From Variovorax paradoxus (GTDB lineage: Bacteria > Pseudomonadota > Gammaproteobacteria > Burkholderiales > Burkholderiaceae_C): DNA of 64,000 bases. Each line of letters starts with the position of its first letter. The stretch's first letter is position 1. Where the stretch lies: the NCBI RefSeq assembly GCF_018614955.1, contig NZ_JAGGNV010000026.1, positions 150,039 to 214,038 on the forward strand, written 5' to 3'. This document shows positions 62,812 through 64,000 of this stretch, piece by piece. The translations under genes and the position numbers were made by a program. The notes below the pieces were generated by a model. That model saw nothing but the letters and a program-made list of their open reading frames with translations, was not told where the DNA came from and searched no databases.

Positions 62812-64000
62812 TTCGATTCCGGCGAAGTTTTTTTTTGGGGCGTCTCTAAGGCGCTTGCGGCAACGAAGGATCGAAAGCATCGCCCGGGATTCCCGGCGGA
62901 TGCCAGGCCGGCAGTCCGCGCAGGTTCGATCAACGCTTGCGAGCGTTCGGTGATCGATCGGAATGCGGGTAAGTCAGGTGCTGCGATTCGTACCCGCCGC
63001 GGCTCGAACACCATGCGCACCGACGCCGGGGCCCCGCAACCTGGCCACGCTGCCGCGTGCCCAGGTTGGAGCGGAGACCCGCGCATTCATGCGCTCGCAC
63101 CCACTGGGAGGAGAAGAAGGGGGCTGGGTCGCGAACGCTCCGCTGAAAAGGCGGTAGTGGCTGAGGAAAGCGTGTAGCGGGAGCGGCGAGAACCAGAGGC
63201 AGCCTTTCGACGCCGTCGGTGCGACGATTGGATCTCACCAGCGAACGTGCTCGAGCCGACTTCAGGCAACGGTTGATATTCAGGGTGTCATCGGCTCGCA
63301 CGTATGCCCCAACGGTCTTGCACATGGCTGTAAACGCCGATGGAAGCCGTCTGTCGTCGCGGATCCTGGCGCGGCTGCCACACACGCGCCGACTGGTCTC
63401 CAGGCTCATCATGTCCGAGGAGGCGAGATCGGATCGGCTGCAGGTCGAGGCGATCGCGTGGCGTTGCATGAACTGCAGCACCGCCTTGCAAGCCCGTGCC
63501 AGTCGACGGCAACTGCAGCCTGAAAATATCCACAACCTGCTGCCGCTTAGTCGCAAATATCCGCGACCTTAGGAAATTTACGGCTGCTTAATGCGCGCCT
63601 AAGCAGTGTTTGGTGAGAAAAAACTCGTAGTCGGCGAAATAAAGTCGTAGTGCGTGGAATAAAGACGTAGAGCCGCGCCTAGCAAACTTGACCCTCGCCA
63701 TACAGGGAACGTGGGCGGCCCACTGTTGGGAAAGAATAAAGTTCGTCGACAACAATAAAGATGGTCGGGAAACGGCCTACAACTCGACCGGCACTATCGA
63801 CGAGCCATCCCGCGTATGGGACTGGTAACTGCGGCTTCAGACTCTCTTAGCAGGATGCGGAAATACTCCCCTTCAAAGCGAGCCATCTCTTTCGGCGAGG
63901 ATCCGCTTTTCACATAGTGCGTCGAGCAGCGATTTCGGAAGCCGTTTTCGCTGACTCGAGGGCGTTTTGCTGACCTTTGGGTGCCTCAGAGTGTCTGCGG
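62812..64000. other. Gene-poor end of the window
   Basis: About 1.2 kb show no convincing gene; the long frames here (for example 62930-63556 minus) have shadow-like composition. From about 63540 the DNA becomes richer in A and T. Near the right edge the minus strand has a short protein-like open reading without a start, ending near 63800. The stretch also contains the AATAAAG repeats described separately. Confidence 0.55.
63607..63760 (+). repeat. Repeated AATAAAG-containing motifs, possible transposon end
   Basis: Two direct 20-bp repeats, TCGTAGTCGGCGAAATAAAG (63625-63644) and TCGTAGTGCGTGGAATAAAG (63645-63664), match at 16 of 20 bases and lie head to tail. Two further AATAAAG sites are at 63735-63741 and 63754-63760. 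TGTTGGGAAAGAATAAAG begins at 63724, and another TGT lies at 63607. Multiple evenly spaced sites after a TGT terminus are how Tn7-like transposon ends are built. No transposase gene is visible in the window. Confidence 0.4.

Noticed and set aside
62930..63556. 208-codon minus-strand frame
   Set aside because: Arg/Ser-rich, no motif, no ribosome site and no recognisable family.

Overview
The window is GC-rich (roughly 65%) bacterial DNA, densely packed with genes and mostly devoted to small-molecule catabolism. It carries four periplasmic receptors of the Bug / tripartite tricarboxylate type and two branched-chain-amino-acid-type (Liv) receptors. It also has many CoA ligases, crotonases and flavin reductases, and a panD-bioA-bioF-bioD-bioB run. 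This mix is typical of the order Burkholderiales. I infer a Comamonadaceae member, perhaps Variovorax-like, but the window has no rRNA or other marker that would settle the genus. I see no tRNA, rRNA or CRISPR array.

Layout. Bases 1-10.2 kb hold two Liv-type ABC uptake segments mixed with CoA-ester genes: permease tail, receptor, LivF and a crotonase on the plus strand; a CoA ligase, an SDR and a second receptor on the minus strand; then a CoA ligase, a MaoC hydratase and an enoyl-CoA hydratase on the plus strand. Bases 10.6-16.7 kb are the vitamin block: panD, then bioA, bioF, bioD and bioB, with a cytochrome P450 that overlaps the end of bioB by 4 nt. Bases 16.98-17.5 kb contain an Old-Yellow-Enzyme gene fragment joined to the tail of an IS3-type transposase.

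From 27.8 down to 17.6 kb one long minus-strand gene train begins with a TetR regulator. It continues with an NTF2-like protein, a tautomerase, an alpha/beta hydrolase, an unknown protein, a BKACE cleavage enzyme, a CoA ligase, a Bug receptor, two flavin reductases, a second Bug receptor, a two-domain VOC protein and a small CxxC/membrane protein. An IS6 remnant separates it from a second minus-strand operon (32.2-28.7 kb: IclR, Bug receptor, HpcH/HpaI aldolase, cupin). A divergent amidohydrolase faces that operon. Bases 34-37.6 kb encode a TetR repressor divergent from a molybdenum hydroxylase of the isoquinoline 1-oxidoreductase type, with a clear palindrome inside the promoter.

Bases 37.7-39.7 kb are a crotonase and alpha/beta-hydrolase pair flanked by two different oxidoreductase gene scars. 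Bases 39.7-45.9 kb carry a patatin, an aldehyde dehydrogenase, a GFA-type protein, a YciI-like protein, a LysR regulator, a class-B3-like metallo-hydrolase and a zinc-free MDR oxidoreductase. An IS630-family element follows (about 45.96-47.18 kb).

A third long minus-strand catabolic train runs from 58.1 to 47.4 kb: SDR, DsbA-like isomerase, small conserved protein, fatty-acyl-CoA ligase, acyl-CoA dehydrogenase, 2,4-dienoyl-CoA reductase-like flavoenzyme, Bug receptor, flavin reductase, crotonase and alpha/beta hydrolase. A divergent TetR gene sits beside it. The rest holds a MarR-like open frame that runs into an SDR gene, a large lipoprotein hydrolase, and about 1.2 kb without a confident gene. 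Near the end of that stretch are repeated AATAAAG-containing motifs that may be a transposon end.

Working together, the long operons look like three parallel routes of one design: a periplasmic receptor captures an organic acid, a ligase activates it with CoA, and crotonase, dehydrogenase, hydrolase or BKACE steps cut it down. A flavin reductase accompanies the receptor in two of the three. The substrates cannot be read from the sequence.
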